64,000 nucleotides of DNA from Aureivirga sp. CE67 (GCF_015767245.1 NZ_JADOTV010000001.1:742896-806895); one strand, 5' to 3'; positions 1 through 8,993 are shown, numbered from the stretch's first letter. The notes: generated by a model not told the origin, from the sequence alone. Numbers and translations are program-made.

Positions 1-84
1 ATATACATTAAACGCCAAGATCATCACCAAAATAAGTACAGGTAACAATGCCTCGAATATAGAAATCTGTTTATTGTTTGTCAT
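1..84 (-). CDS. N-terminus of a membrane protein, probably NhaC-type Na+/H+ antiporter (partial)
   Basis: The first 28 codons of a minus-strand gene are present; the rest lies outside the window. The start codon is the reverse complement of 82-84. The peptide begins MTNNKQISIFEALLPVLILV and continues as one hydrophobic helix. A polar stretch followed by F-E-A-L-x-P and a long hydrophobic helix resembles the first segment of NhaC family Na+/H+ antiporters. With so few residues this is a family guess; another polytopic transporter is possible. Confidence 0.45.
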   Translation of the reverse strand, partial: MTNNKQISIFEALLPVLILVMILAFNVY

Positions 85-427
85 TTTGTAGTTAAAATTT
101 TTTTGAGAGGTGTAATTATACAGCTTTTTGCAAGAGTACACAAGTAAAAGAAGTTAAAGAAATAAGCGAGTTTTCTTCGTTTTTAACAGAAATATACTGT
201 TAGATATAACACTTTTCATTAATTTAAGTTAAAAATAACACAAAAAACGTATTTATGTTTTTTAGCATTTTAATAAAAAAAACCTATTTAATTTTAACAT
301 ATAGTAAAAACGGAAGTTCTAAAACTCTAAAAATTACCATTCTGAGATTTTATTTATAAAAATATTAGATATTTATATGGTTTATATTCAGAAGATTTAA
401 TGTAATTTTGCAAAAATTTTTTAAACA
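85..427. other. Divergent intergenic region, AT-rich
   Basis: This 343-bp gap separates the minus-strand antiporter start from rluB. It is very AT-rich and holds no ORF of note. The only recognisable signal is the TAATTTTG box at 403-410 for rluB; I see no clear minus-strand promoter or hairpin. Confidence 0.5.
403..410 (+). promoter_or_regulatory. Bacteroidota -7 box (TAATTTTG) for rluB
   Basis: TAATTTTG matches the TAnnTTTG -7 consensus of Bacteroidota housekeeping promoters and lies 17 nt before the rluB ATG. A clean -33 TTTG is not evident. It predicts a very short 5' leader. Confidence 0.5.
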
Positions 428-1336
428 ATGAATGCAAATAGAAACTCGTCGAGAGGACGACACAAAGCAGGAGGAAGAAATTCGAACGATTCAAGAAACT
501 CAAATTCTCGTGGAAGAGGAGGAAATTTTGGTTCTAGAAATCAATCTGGAGGAAGAAAATTTTCTGGTAACAACGAAAGAAAATTTGAAAAAGATGTAAA
601 AAAGACGGTTAAAATCGAAAAGAAAGATGATGGAATCCGTTTAAATAAATACATTTCAAATTCTGGAATTTGTTCTCGTCGTGATGCTGATAAATATATC
701 AATGCTGGAAGTGCAACTGTAAACGGAAAAGTTATTACAGAAATGGGATATAAAGTAAAACCGACGGATGAAGTTCGTTTTGACGGAACTTTATTGAATC
801 CTGAAACAAAACGTTATGTTTTGTTAAACAAGCCTAAGAATTACATCACAAACATGGAGGATGAAAAAGGTAGAAAAACTGTGATGGATTTGGTTAGAAA
901 TGCAGCAAAAGAGCGCATTTACCCAGTTGGAAGATTGGACAGAAACACTACAGGTCTTTTACTTTTCACAAATGATGGTGAAATGGCTAGAAAACTTACA
1001 CATCCAAAACACAAAGTGCGTAAAATCTACCATGTTACTTTGGACAAAAAATTAGCTTTAAAAGATTTGGAAAAAATCGCAGCTGGTATTGATGTTGAAG
1101 GTAGAAAAGTACTTGTTGATGAAATTTCTTTCGTTGAAGGACAAAAGAAAAACGAAATTGGTCTAGAGATTCACTCTGGAAGAAATAAAATTGTTCGTAA
1201 GATTTTTGAACAATTAGGTTACACAGTAACGAAACTTGATCGTGTATCTTTTGCCGGACTTACGAAAAAAGACATCGCGAGAGGTAAATGGAGGCATTTA
1301 TCACAACAAGAATTGAATTATTTAAAAATGATTTAA
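428..1336 (+). CDS. rluB: RsuA/RluB-family pseudouridine synthase with basic N-terminal extension
   Basis: This enzyme isomerises a uridine to pseudouridine in rRNA; by family resemblance the target is probably 23S rRNA (RluB group). Residues 1-60 are a low-complexity Arg/Gly/Asn/Ser tail, likely RNA-binding and common in flavobacterial members. An S4 RNA-binding domain follows at about 69-117 (IRLNKYISNSGICSRRDAD). The catalytic motif GRLDRNTTGLLLFTNDGE carries the nucleophile Asp171. At 302 residues the length fits a synthase plus extension. The gene stands alone, with a -7 box upstream and a hairpin terminator downstream. The exact modified base cannot be told from sequence. Confidence 0.9.
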   Translation: MNANRNSSRGRHKAGGRNSNDSRNSNSRGRGGNFGSRNQSGGRKFSGNNERKFEKDVKKTVKIEKKDDGIRLNKYISNSGICSRRDADKYINAGSATVNGKVITEMGYKVKPTDEVRFDGTLLNPETKRYVLLNKPKNYITNMEDEKGRKTVMDLVRNAAKERIYPVGRLDRNTTGLLLFTNDGEMARKLTHPKHKVRKIYHVTLDKKLALKDLEKIAAGIDVEGRKVLVDEISFVEGQKKNEIGLEIHSGRNKIVRKIFEQLGYTVTKLDRVSFAGLTKKDIARGKWRHLSQQELNYLKMI

Positions 1337-1373
1337 TTCAAAAAATTTAAAGCAAATATCCTTTTATAAAGCC

Positions 1374-1407
1374 AATCCACATTATTCTGTAATGTGGATT
1401 TTTTTAT
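1374..1407 (+). terminator. Intrinsic terminator after rluB
   Basis: A 10-bp perfect stem (AATCCACATT / AATGTGGATT) with a 7-nt loop is followed by a run of six T. It lies 37 bp after the rluB stop. Confidence 0.75.
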
Positions 1408-1484
1408 TTATCTATTTAAACTTTCACTAAAAATTTATTTTGAAAACTTTAAAACTTGTTTTTCTACTTATATTCTAATTTCAT

Positions 1485-1492
1485 TATTTTTG
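1485..1492 (+). promoter_or_regulatory. -7 box (TATTTTTG) for the porin gene
   Basis: TATTTTTG matches TAnnTTTG and ends 16 nt before the ATG at 1509. A TTG at 1456-1458 is somewhat too far upstream for an ideal -33 element. Confidence 0.45.
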
Positions 1493-1508
1493 TGAGATAA
1501 TTTAGATT

Positions 1509-3443
1509 ATGAAAAAACACTTATTAATTATATTTTTTATTCTACTTTCAATGAAAGGATTTTCTCAATTTACAGGAGGAAACGATTTAAATAGTAGAAA
1601 TGTTAAAGATAATGTACGAAAGGGAGAGCTTACGGTAGATTATAGCGGTAAAACTACTTTTAAGGATTATAAAATAATTTCTTATGCAAATGATACTACT
1701 TATATCGATACTACGCTTACCATTCAAAAAGAATATAAATTCAATCCAAGAAGAAAAGATAATTTCGAATTACTGCCATTTAACAATGTTGGACAAACAT
1801 ATACAAAGCTAGGTTATGATTTTCGTGATGAAGGATTATTTCCACAAATGGGAGCTACAGCAAAAACTTATGAATATTTCAATATAAAAGATATCCATTA
1901 TTATTACGTTCCTACTCCTACTTCTGAATTGTTTTATAAATCAACTTTTACACAAGGGCAAGTACTAAATGCTTTTGTGACGATGAATACTTCAAGACAG
2001 TTCAATTTTTCGGTACAATATAACGGGCTGCGTTCTTTAGGAAAATATAGACACCAGTTAAGTAGTCATGGAAATTTCATTGCTACTTTTAATTATCATA
2101 CTAAAAACAAAAAATATTACATTCGAGGACATTATACTTCTCAAGATTTTAGTAATGATGAAAATGGAGGTTTGACTGCAGAGTCATTAGCGAATTTCAA
2201 ATCTGGAGATTCGGAGTTTAACAACAGAGAGCGTTTGGATGTAAATTATACAGATGCAAATAGTTTTTATATTGGAAAAAGATATTATTTCGATCAAAAA
2301 TATAATTTCTTAAGAGTCAAAGATTCTGTTCCAAATCAAAATCAAATTAGTATCGGACATAGATTTGCTTATGAATCTAAACACTATGATTTCTCGCAAG
2401 AAAAAGCAAATGAAATTTATGGCGAATCTTTTAAAACTACTGTTTATAATAGACTTTCAAACAAAACATTTTTTAATCAAGCTTATTTAGATTTTGACTC
2501 TCCATATCTTTTAGGGGAATTAAAAGGAAAGATTGAATATTACACTTATAAACATCAATATGAAAGTCTTGTTTTTATTGATGATCAAAGAATTCCTTCA
2601 CAAATTGACGGAAATTCTGTTTCTGCTGGAGCCGAATGGCATGCAAAAATCAAAAAATTTAATTTGAATGCTGATGTTACTCAAATTGTTTCTGGTGATT
2701 TAACAGGGCATCGATATTATGCAGATGCAAGTATTGGAGAAAAAGACAAATTCTTTTTCAAAGTTGGAGTTTCAGAAACATCAAAATCACCTAATTTCAA
2801 TTTTATTTTAAATCAAAGTCCATATAAATCTTATAATTGGTACAATGATTTTAAAAATGAAATCTACAGAAATGCAAATGCTACTTTAGATACAAAATGG
2901 ATCGATATTTCTGCAGATTATACTTCTATTGATAATTATGCATATTTCAATAGTGCAGAACAAACACAGGCAGCTCAACATTCAGGAACTGTAAATTATC
3001 TAAAACTAAAAGCCGAAAATACTTTTAAACTTGGGAAATTTGCATTGACAAATACTTTGATGTATCAAAAAGTTATCGATGGAGAATCTGTTTTCAGAGC
3101 ACCTGAGTTCACAACAAGAAACTCATTATATTTTACAGATCATCTATTCAAAGGAGATCCTTTATTGTTAAAAACTGGGGTTACTTTTAAATATTTTACA
3201 GAATATTATGCTAATGCTTACAATCCTGTTTTAAATGAATTTTCTATTCAAAATTCGGACAAAATCGGAAATTTCCCAATTTTTGATTTATTCGTAAGTG
3301 GACAAATTAGAAGAACTAGAATTTACTTCATTTTAGAAAATTTCACTGCAAGTTTTACAGGAAGAGATTACTTCAATGCTCCAAACTACCCATATAGAGA
3401 TTTAAGCTTTAGATTTGGATTAGTGTGGAATTTCTTTATCTAA
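1509..3443 (+). CDS. Putative porin (Porin_10-like outer-membrane beta-barrel)
   Basis: This 644-residue protein has a signal peptide (MKKHLLIIFFILLSMKGFSQ) with the usual S-Q cleavage end of Bacteroidota exported proteins. The N-terminal part contains the RNVKDNVRKGELTVDYSGK and DTTYIDTTLTIQKEYKFNPR stretches that recur in flavobacterial 'putative porin' proteins. The rest alternates polar and aromatic residues as expected for a transmembrane barrel, and the last residues (FRFGLVWNFFI) end in the terminal aromatic typical of outer-membrane proteins. Substrate is unknown. It stands alone between two terminators. The family assignment is from recollection of the motif and was not searched. Confidence 0.75.
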   Translation: MKKHLLIIFFILLSMKGFSQFTGGNDLNSRNVKDNVRKGELTVDYSGKTTFKDYKIISYANDTTYIDTTLTIQKEYKFNPRRKDNFELLPFNNVGQTYTKLGYDFRDEGLFPQMGATAKTYEYFNIKDIHYYYVPTPTSELFYKSTFTQGQVLNAFVTMNTSRQFNFSVQYNGLRSLGKYRHQLSSHGNFIATFNYHTKNKKYYIRGHYTSQDFSNDENGGLTAESLANFKSGDSEFNNRERLDVNYTDANSFYIGKRYYFDQKYNFLRVKDSVPNQNQISIGHRFAYESKHYDFSQEKANEIYGESFKTTVYNRLSNKTFFNQAYLDFDSPYLLGELKGKIEYYTYKHQYESLVFIDDQRIPSQIDGNSVSAGAEWHAKIKKFNLNADVTQIVSGDLTGHRYYADASIGEKDKFFFKVGVSETSKSPNFNFILNQSPYKSYNWYNDFKNEIYRNANATLDTKWIDISADYTSIDNYAYFNSAEQTQAAQHSGTVNYLKLKAENTFKLGKFALTNTLMYQKVIDGESVFRAPEFTTRNSLYFTDHLFKGDPLLLKTGVTFKYFTEYYANAYNPVLNEFSIQNSDKIGNFPIFDLFVSGQIRRTRIYFILENFTASFTGRDYFNAPNYPYRDLSFRFGLVWNFFI

Positions 3444-3494
3444 AATTATAATTCTTCAAAAAAAGGAAAGTTTTACTGAAAATATAAAAAATTA

Positions 3495-3537
3495 AGAATC
3501 ACATAATTTATTCATTATTTATGTGATTCTTTTTTTT
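3495..3537 (+). terminator. Intrinsic terminator after the porin gene
   Basis: A 10-bp stem (AGAATCACAT / ATGTGATTCT), with a 16-nt loop, is followed by seven T. Confidence 0.75.
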
Positions 3538-3774
3538 ATTACAAAATCTTTAAAATGTTAATTTTTTATTAATTATTCAATATTAAACTATTTTATTTAT
3601 AAATAATAATTATTAAAAGTTAAAAACAAACACCTAATATAACCAACTGAAAAACAATCCCTCAAAATCTTTTGTATCAAATAAATTTCATCAAAATTTA
3701 ATTCCATTTATTATTTCATCTGTTTTTAATTTTTATGGAAAAACAAATTATTTGAAAAACCTTTACTATCTTCA

Positions 3775-3906
3775 CGACGCAAGTAGATTTTCTTGTAAAA
3801 AAATTAATACTTAAAACTTATTTTATGATTTTTTTTTACTTAAACGGGGAAAGTTAATTGCACATTGAAAAAGAGTATGGAGGTTGTTTGTCAACCTCTT
3901 TTTTTT
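3775..3906 (+). ncRNA. Candidate small RNA ending at an orphan terminator
   Basis: No ORF exists between the porin terminator (3495-3537) and a second strong terminator at 3880-3906. A TTTG at 3751 and a partial -7 match TATCTTCA at 3767-3774 could start a transcript of about 130 nt, but the spacing is short and the match imperfect. I do not recognise it as 6S, tmRNA, SRP RNA or RNase P. The 5' end is a guess; the terminator is the firm part. Confidence 0.25.
3880..3906 (+). terminator. Orphan intrinsic terminator upstream of ruvB
   Basis: Stem GAGGTTG / CAACCTC with a 5-nt loop, then a run of eight T. There is no gene directly upstream, so it must end either a small RNA or residual readthrough. 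Confidence 0.7.
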
Positions 3907-3938
3907 CACTATAATTCTTAAAATATTCCTATTCTCAC

Positions 3939-3946
3939 TATCTTTG
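3939..3946 (+). promoter_or_regulatory. -7 box (TATCTTTG) four bases before the ruvB start
   Basis: TATCTTTG is a full match to TAnnTTTG and ends only 4 nt before the ruvB ATG at 3951. A transcription start a few bases after the box would fall at or next to the ATG, so the ruvB mRNA is probably leaderless or nearly so. Confidence 0.55.
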
Positions 3947-3950
3947 CTCT

Positions 3951-4976
3951 ATGAATGAGAATTTGAATCCGAATAAAGACCATTTTTCTAACGAAGAAAT
4001 GGATGTCGAGAAAAAATTGAGACCTCTTTCGTTCAGTGATTTTACTGGACAAGAACAAGCTCTTGAAAACCTAAAAATTTTCGTACAAGCTGCAAATCTA
4101 CGAGGTGAAGCATTAGATCATACTTTATTTCATGGACCTCCAGGACTAGGAAAAACTACATTGGCTAATATTTTAGCAAACGAACTTGGTGTTGGAATTA
4201 AAATTACTTCAGGTCCAGTTTTGGATAAACCAGGAGATTTAGCTGGTTTATTGACAAATTTAGATAGTCGTGATGTTTTATTTATTGATGAAATCCATCG
4301 ATTGAGTCCTGTTGTAGAAGAATATTTATATTCTGCAATGGAAGATTTCAAGATTGACATCATGATTGAATCGGGACCAAATGCTCGTACAGTTCAAATC
4401 TTTTTAGAACCTTTTACTTTAGTTGGTGCCACTACTCGTTCAGGATTATTAACAGCACCGATGCGTGCTCGTTTTGGAATTAGTAGTAGACTTCAATATT
4501 ATAGCACAGAACTTCTTGCAACAATTCTTCAAAGAAGTGCTATGATTTTAGATACAAAAATTTCATTAGAAGCAGCAATCGAAATTGCTGGAAGAAGTCG
4601 TGGAACACCTCGTATTGCAAATGCTTTACTTAGAAGAGTAAGAGATTTTGCACAAATTAAAGGAAATGGAGCAATCGATATTGAAATTGCAAAATTTGCC
4701 TTAGAAGCATTACATGTGGATGCACACGGATTAGACGAAATGGATAATCGAATTTTGACAACTGTAATTGAAAAATTTGGAGGAGGCCCTGTTGGAATTT
4801 CTACCATTGCAACTGCAGTTGGAGAAAGTGCAGAAACGATCGAAGAGGTTTACGAACCGTTTTTGATTCAAAAAGGATTTATTGTTAGAACACCAAGAGG
4901 AAGGGAGATTACGGCTGCTGCTTATAAGCATTTAGGAAAGACGAAGGAAGGAAGACAAGGTGAATTATTATTCTAA
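3951..4976 (+). CDS. ruvB: Holliday junction branch-migration helicase RuvB
   Basis: RuvB is the ring-shaped AAA+ motor that, with RuvA, drives branch migration of Holliday junctions. The Walker A motif GPPGLGKTT is at 62-70, the Walker B/DExH-like LFIDEIHRL follows, and [18 protein letters not shown] (sensor 1/arginine-finger region) and [17 protein letters not shown] (sensor 2) are all present. The C-terminal winged helix ends [17 protein letters not shown]. At 341 residues it is normal length. The first residues MNENLNP match what I recall of flavobacterial RuvB, supporting the 3951 start despite the promoter box just before it. sulP follows 3 nt downstream, so the two are probably co-transcribed. 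ruvC is at 30.4 kb. Confidence 0.96.
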   Translation: MNENLNPNKDHFSNEEMDVEKKLRPLSFSDFTGQEQALENLKIFVQAANLRGEALDHTLFHGPPGLGKTTLANILANELGVGIKITSGPVLDKPGDLAGLLTNLDSRDVLFIDEIHRLSPVVEEYLYSAMEDFKIDIMIESGPNARTVQIFLEPFTLVGATTRSGLLTAPMRARFGISSRLQYYSTELLATILQRSAMILDTKISLEAAIEIAGRSRGTPRIANALLRRVRDFAQIKGNGAIDIEIAKFALEALHVDAHGLDEMDNRILTTVIEKFGGGPVGISTIATAVGESAETIEEVYEPFLIQKGFIVRTPRGREITAAAYKHLGKTKEGRQGELLF

Positions 4977-4979
4977 AAA

Positions 4980-6707
4980 ATGAACTTTAAAAAATACATT
5001 CCAATTTTAGAATGGCTACCTAAATATTCCTTGGATATTTTCAAAGGAGATTTAACAGCTGGATTAACCGTAGGAATTATCATGATTCCTCAAGGAATTG
5101 CTTATGCTTTAATTGCAGGAATTCCACCAATTTATGGACTTTATACTGCTTTAGTACCACAATTAGTTTATGCAATTTTCGGATCTTCAAGACAAGTTTC
5201 TACAGGGCCTGTTGCGATGGATTCTTTAATTGTTGCTGCTGGAGTTTCTACAATTGCTGTTGTTGGAACAGAAAATTATCTCGCCATCACGATTTTAATC
5301 GCATTATTGACTGGAGCTGTTCAGTTTTTAATGGGAGTTTTCAAAATGGGATTCATTGTTAATTTCCTTTCCAAACCCGTGATTACTGGTTTTACTTCTG
5401 CTGCGGCTTTAATTATTGGTTTTAATCAGTTTAAAAATCTCTTGGGAATTGATGTACAAAGAAGTAATCAGTTTCATAAACTTACTTTTGATATTTGGAC
5501 AGAATTAGATTCCATTAATTGGTATGCTTTTCTGATTGGAGGAATTGCTATTCTGATTATCAAATTTTTGAAAAAAGTAAATAAACGAATTCCGAGTGCA
5601 ATTTTGGTTGTGATTATCGGAATTTTGATCATGAAATTCGGAGCTTCTTATTTTTCTACTGTAGAAATTGTAGGAGATATTCCGAAAGGATTGCCAACTT
5701 TTTCAGTTCCAGATTTGAAATTGGATATGTTAGGTGAATTACTTCCCATTGCTTTCACATTAGCAATGATTGGTTTTTTAGAAATGATTTCTATTGGAAA
5801 ATCTTTGGAATGTAAACAAAATGAATATCGAATTTATCCGAATCAAGAATTAATCGCACTTGGACTTGGAAATATGTTAGGTTCATTATTTAATTCATAT
5901 CCTTCTACAGCAAGTTTTTCTAGATCTGCTGTAAATCAAGAAATGGGAGCAAGAACAGGAGTTGCCGCATTAATTTCTGCTGGAGTTGTATTAATCACAC
6001 TTCTTTTTCTGACACCTCTTTTTTATTATTTACCAAAAACTGTACTTGCTGCAATTATTATCGTAGCGGTTTTTAACTTAATTAAAGTAAGCGAGTTTAA
6101 ACATCTTTGGAAAAGTGATAAAATTGATTTTGTCATGTTAATCGTAACATTTTTAATGACACTTTTTGTGGGAATTAAAGAAGGAATTGGAGTTGGAGTT
6201 ACACTATCTTTATTAGTTGTAATTTATCGTTCTTCAAGGCCACATATGGCAATTTTAGGTCAAGTAGAAAACACGCAATTTTATCGAAATATTCATCGAT
6301 TCAAAAACTTAAAAGTAGATCCTAGAATTCTAATTGTTCGATTTGATGCAGAATTATATTTTGCAAACACCACTTATTTCAAAGAGAAATTGAAGAAAAT
6401 GGTAAGAGAAAAAGGAGATCAATTAGAAGTAATTATTCTAAATGCAGAAACAATTAGTGCTGTAGATAGTTCTGCAATTGAGATGCTTGGAGAAAGCGTA
6501 AAATTCTACGCTGCCAAAAATATCAAGCTATATTTTACAAATCTGAAAGGTCCTGTACGTGATGCTTTACACCGAAGTGGAATTTTGGATGTTATTGGTA
6601 AAGAGAACTGTTTTTTATCCATTCATAATGCTGTAGAATATTTTGGTAAAAAGAATTCAGATTACCATGAAAAATATGACATATATTTAAATCAATCAAA
6701 TACTTAG
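4980..6707 (+). CDS. SulP-family anion transporter with STAS domain
   Basis: A 575-residue SLC26/SulP permease of the inner membrane. About 10-14 hydrophobic helices fill residues 20-430, including the family signature region GLTVGIIMIPQGIAYALIAG and PPIYGLYTALVPQLVYAIFG. A cytoplasmic STAS domain occupies about 445-555 (ILIVRFDAELYFANTTYFKE, ILNAETISAVDSSAIEMLGE). Substrate is probably sulfate, but SulP proteins also carry bicarbonate or chloride. It begins 3 nt after ruvB. The sulfur-handling genes that follow at 6809-8930 favour a sulfur oxyanion, by context only. Confidence 0.88.
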   Translation: MNFKKYIPILEWLPKYSLDIFKGDLTAGLTVGIIMIPQGIAYALIAGIPPIYGLYTALVPQLVYAIFGSSRQVSTGPVAMDSLIVAAGVSTIAVVGTENYLAITILIALLTGAVQFLMGVFKMGFIVNFLSKPVITGFTSAAALIIGFNQFKNLLGIDVQRSNQFHKLTFDIWTELDSINWYAFLIGGIAILIIKFLKKVNKRIPSAILVVIIGILIMKFGASYFSTVEIVGDIPKGLPTFSVPDLKLDMLGELLPIAFTLAMIGFLEMISIGKSLECKQNEYRIYPNQELIALGLGNMLGSLFNSYPSTASFSRSAVNQEMGARTGVAALISAGVVLITLLFLTPLFYYLPKTVLAAIIIVAVFNLIKVSEFKHLWKSDKIDFVMLIVTFLMTLFVGIKEGIGVGVTLSLLVVIYRSSRPHMAILGQVENTQFYRNIHRFKNLKVDPRILIVRFDAELYFANTTYFKEKLKKMVREKGDQLEVIILNAETISAVDSSAIEMLGESVKFYAAKNIKLYFTNLKGPVRDALHRSGILDVIGKENCFLSIHNAVEYFGKKNSDYHEKYDIYLNQSNT

Positions 6708-6766
6708 CATATTTTTTATAGCTTAAAAAAATGACAAATATTAGTTTTTTAAAGAAAACAATCTCA

Positions 6767-6774
6767 TAACTTTG
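6767..6774 (+). promoter_or_regulatory. -7 box (TAACTTTG) for the sulfur module
   Basis: TAACTTTG is a full TAnnTTTG match, 34 nt before the start at 6809. It suggests that the MBL-rhodanese, rhodanese and HMA genes form their own transcript, separate from ruvB-sulP. Confidence 0.55.
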
Positions 6775-6808
6775 TAAACAAACGCGTATCAATCAAAATT
6801 AAAATTAC

Positions 6809-8221
6809 ATGAAAGTTCAACAAATATTTACAGGATGCCTTGCTGAAATGGCATACTATATAGAATCGAATGGAGAAGCTGCTATTATCGATCCGTTAAG
6901 AGAGACGCAACCATATTTGGAAATGGCGGAGAAAGATGGAGCAAAAATTAAATATATCTTTTTAACGCATTTTCACGCAGACTTTGTTTCAGGACAAGTT
7001 GATTTAGCGAAGAAAACTGGTGCGACTATTGTTTTTGGGCCAAATGCGAATCCTAATTATGAAATTCACCAAGGAAAAGACAATGAAGAATTTTCTATTG
7101 GTAATGGAAAAATAAAATTATTACACACTCCAGGGCACACGATGGAATCATCATCTTATTTATTAATAGATGAAGAAGGAAAAACTCCATGTGTATTTAC
7201 AGGAGATTGTTTATTTATCGGAGATGTAGGAAGACCTGATTTAGCTGTAAAATCTGATTTGACAGAAGCTGATTTGGCTGGTCATTTATATGATTCTTTA
7301 AGAAACAGAATTATGACACTTCCAGATGATATTATCGTTTATCCAAATCATGGAGCTGGTTCTGCTTGTGGAAAAAACATGAGTAAAGAAACTTTTGATA
7401 CTTTAGGAAATCAAAAGAAAACAAACTACGCACTTCGTGAAGATATGTCAAAAGAGGAATTCGTGAAAGAAGTAACAGAAGGATTGACTACTCCACCACA
7501 ATATTTCCCAAACAATGTAAAAATGAACAAGCAAGTAAATACAGAGTTTGACGAAATTGTAAACAAGGGAACTACACCTCTTTCTGCAGAAGAATTTGCA
7601 AAATTAGCAGAGCAAGAAGATGTTTTAGTTATCGACACTCGTTCTAAAAGTGCTTATGCTGAGCAAGGAACTGTTCCAGGTGCTTGGTATTTTGGAATTG
7701 ATGGAGGTTTCGCTCCATGGATTGGTGCTTTGATTCAAGATATCGATCAAAAAATTATTTTCTTAGCAGAAGAAGGAAGAGAAAAAGAAGTTGTAACAAG
7801 ACTTTCAAGAGTTGGTTATGATAATTCTTTAGGATATTTAAAAGGAGGATTACAAGCTTGGATTGATGCAGGATATGAAGTAGATAAAATTGGTTCTATT
7901 TCTGCGGAAGAATTCAAAGCAAATTTAGAGAATGAATCTATGGAAGTTCCTATGGATGTTAGAAAACCAAATGAATATAATTCAGAGCATATCATTGGTG
8001 TTTCTAGTTTCCCATTAGATTTTATTCATACAAATATTGATGATTTAGACAAACACAGAAATTATTTTGTTCACTGCCAAAGTGGATATCGTTCGTTGAT
8101 TGCTTCTTCTATCATGAAATCTAAAGGATTTACGAATGTAACAGATGTTCGTGGAGGATTTAAAGCAATTAAAGAAAGTGGAGCGAAAACTTCGGATTTT
8201 GTTTGTCCATCAACTTTATAA
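6809..8221 (+). CDS. MBL-fold persulfide-dioxygenase-like protein with two rhodanese domains
   Basis: The 470-residue protein combines an ETHE1-like metallo-beta-lactamase domain (1-230) with two rhodanese domains (about 255-360 and 365-465). Such proteins oxidise glutathione- or protein-persulfide sulfur to sulfite and move sulfane sulfur. Metal residues are visible: T53-H-F-H56-A-D58, His110 in HTPGH, and Asp133 in TGD. The position after Asp58 is Phe59 in place of the His of dinuclear enzymes, consistent with the mononuclear iron site of persulfide dioxygenases. The first rhodanese domain lacks an active Cys (FLAEEGRE), while the second has it (VHCQSGYRS). It heads a three-gene sulfur module. 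A role in sulfide detoxification is inferred. Confidence 0.85.
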   Translation: MKVQQIFTGCLAEMAYYIESNGEAAIIDPLRETQPYLEMAEKDGAKIKYIFLTHFHADFVSGQVDLAKKTGATIVFGPNANPNYEIHQGKDNEEFSIGNGKIKLLHTPGHTMESSSYLLIDEEGKTPCVFTGDCLFIGDVGRPDLAVKSDLTEADLAGHLYDSLRNRIMTLPDDIIVYPNHGAGSACGKNMSKETFDTLGNQKKTNYALREDMSKEEFVKEVTEGLTTPPQYFPNNVKMNKQVNTEFDEIVNKGTTPLSAEEFAKLAEQEDVLVIDTRSKSAYAEQGTVPGAWYFGIDGGFAPWIGALIQDIDQKIIFLAEEGREKEVVTRLSRVGYDNSLGYLKGGLQAWIDAGYEVDKIGSISAEEFKANLENESMEVPMDVRKPNEYNSEHIIGVSSFPLDFIHTNIDDLDKHRNYFVHCQSGYRSLIASSIMKSKGFTNVTDVRGGFKAIKESGAKTSDFVCPSTL

Positions 8222-8248
8222 TTTTCAAAATTACTAATACTGACTAAG

Positions 8249-8659
8249 ATGAAAGCCTTAAAATTTATTTGGATTTTTGTAATTAGTATTGCTCTTTTTA
8301 GCTGTAATTCTAATGGAACAAAAGACGAAAACGGTAATGTAATCATTACGGAAATCAGTCCGGAACAATTGAAAAAAGCTCAGGGTGAAAAAGCAGAAAT
8401 TATAGATGTTCGTACACCTGAAGAATATAAAGAAGGACACGTAGCTGGAGCAAAAAACATCAATGTTTTTGATGCTAATTTTGTAAAAAAAATGGAAGCT
8501 TCTTATAAAAAAGATCAGCCAATTTATCTTTATTGTAAAGCTGGCTCTAGAAGTATGAAAGCTTCAAAAATGTTGAAGGAAGCTGGTTATACAAAAATCT
8601 ATAATGTTGATGGAGGTTTTCTAGCTTGGAAGAGTAAAAATTACCAAATAGAAAAGTAA
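8249..8659 (+). CDS. Rhodanese-domain lipoprotein
   Basis: A 136-residue sulfurtransferase-like protein. It has a lipoprotein signal with lipobox L-F-S-C19, so it is probably anchored to a membrane on the periplasmic side. The rhodanese domain spans about 35-135: IIDVRTPEEYKEGHVAGAKN, then the active loop YCKAGSRS with catalytic Cys, then VDGGFLAWK. It starts 27 nt after the MBL-rhodanese gene and ends 1 nt before the HMA gene, so the three are almost surely one operon. Substrate (thiosulfate, polysulfide or protein persulfide) is unknown. Confidence 0.85.
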   Translation: MKALKFIWIFVISIALFSCNSNGTKDENGNVIITEISPEQLKKAQGEKAEIIDVRTPEEYKEGHVAGAKNINVFDANFVKKMEASYKKDQPIYLYCKAGSRSMKASKMLKEAGYTKIYNVDGGFLAWKSKNYQIEK

Positions 8660-8660
8660 A

Positions 8661-8930
8661 ATGACAGAATCAATAAAAATAAATAATTTAAAATGTGGTG
8701 GATGTGCCAATTCTATCACGAAGAAAATTAGCGAATTAGAAGGTGTTCAAAAAGTAGAAGTAAATGTAGAAACTTCAGAGGTTTCTGTAGATATTTCTAA
8801 TGAAGATGTTCTAAATGCTGTAAAAGAGAAATTAGCACAAATCGGATATCCTGCAGAAGGAATGGATAATACTTTGATGCATAAAACAAAATCATTTGTG
8901 AGTTGTGCTGTTGGAAAAGTAAGCAGCTAA
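8661..8930 (+). CDS. Small heavy-metal-associated (HMA) domain protein
   Basis: An 89-residue cytoplasmic HMA-fold protein of the CopZ type. The metal-binding loop is KINNLKCGGCANSITKKI (CxxC at residues 12-15), followed by the usual GVQKVEVNVETSEVSVD strand pair. A 20-residue C-terminal tail with an extra Cys (SFVSCAVG) is unusual for CopZ-like chaperones. It starts 1 nt after the rhodanese lipoprotein gene. In this context it may buffer copper or carry sulfane sulfur on its cysteines. The first is family knowledge, the second speculation. Confidence 0.8.
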   Translation: MTESIKINNLKCGGCANSITKKISELEGVQKVEVNVETSEVSVDISNEDVLNAVKEKLAQIGYPAEGMDNTLMHKTKSFVSCAVGKVSS

Positions 8931-8955
8931 TTTCCAGATAAATATTTTCAATTAT

Positions 8956-8993
8956 AAAATACTATTACTTATCTTAGTGATAGTATTTTTTTA
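8956..8993 (+). terminator. Intrinsic terminator after the sulfur module
   Basis: A 13-bp stem with one mismatch (AAAATACTATTAC / GTGATAGTATTTT) with an 8-nt loop runs into a T tract. Confidence 0.7.

Larger units (their letters stand above)
3538..3950. other. Intergenic region with an orphan terminator
   Basis: This 413-bp gap between the porin terminator and ruvB has no plausible ORF. The first 230 bp are very AT-rich. The last 170 bp hold a GC-richer stretch ending in a clear hairpin-plus-T-run (3880-3906) and the ruvB -7 box (3939-3946). A terminator here, after one already closing the porin transcript, suggests a separate short transcript (see the ncRNA entry). Confidence 0.5.
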
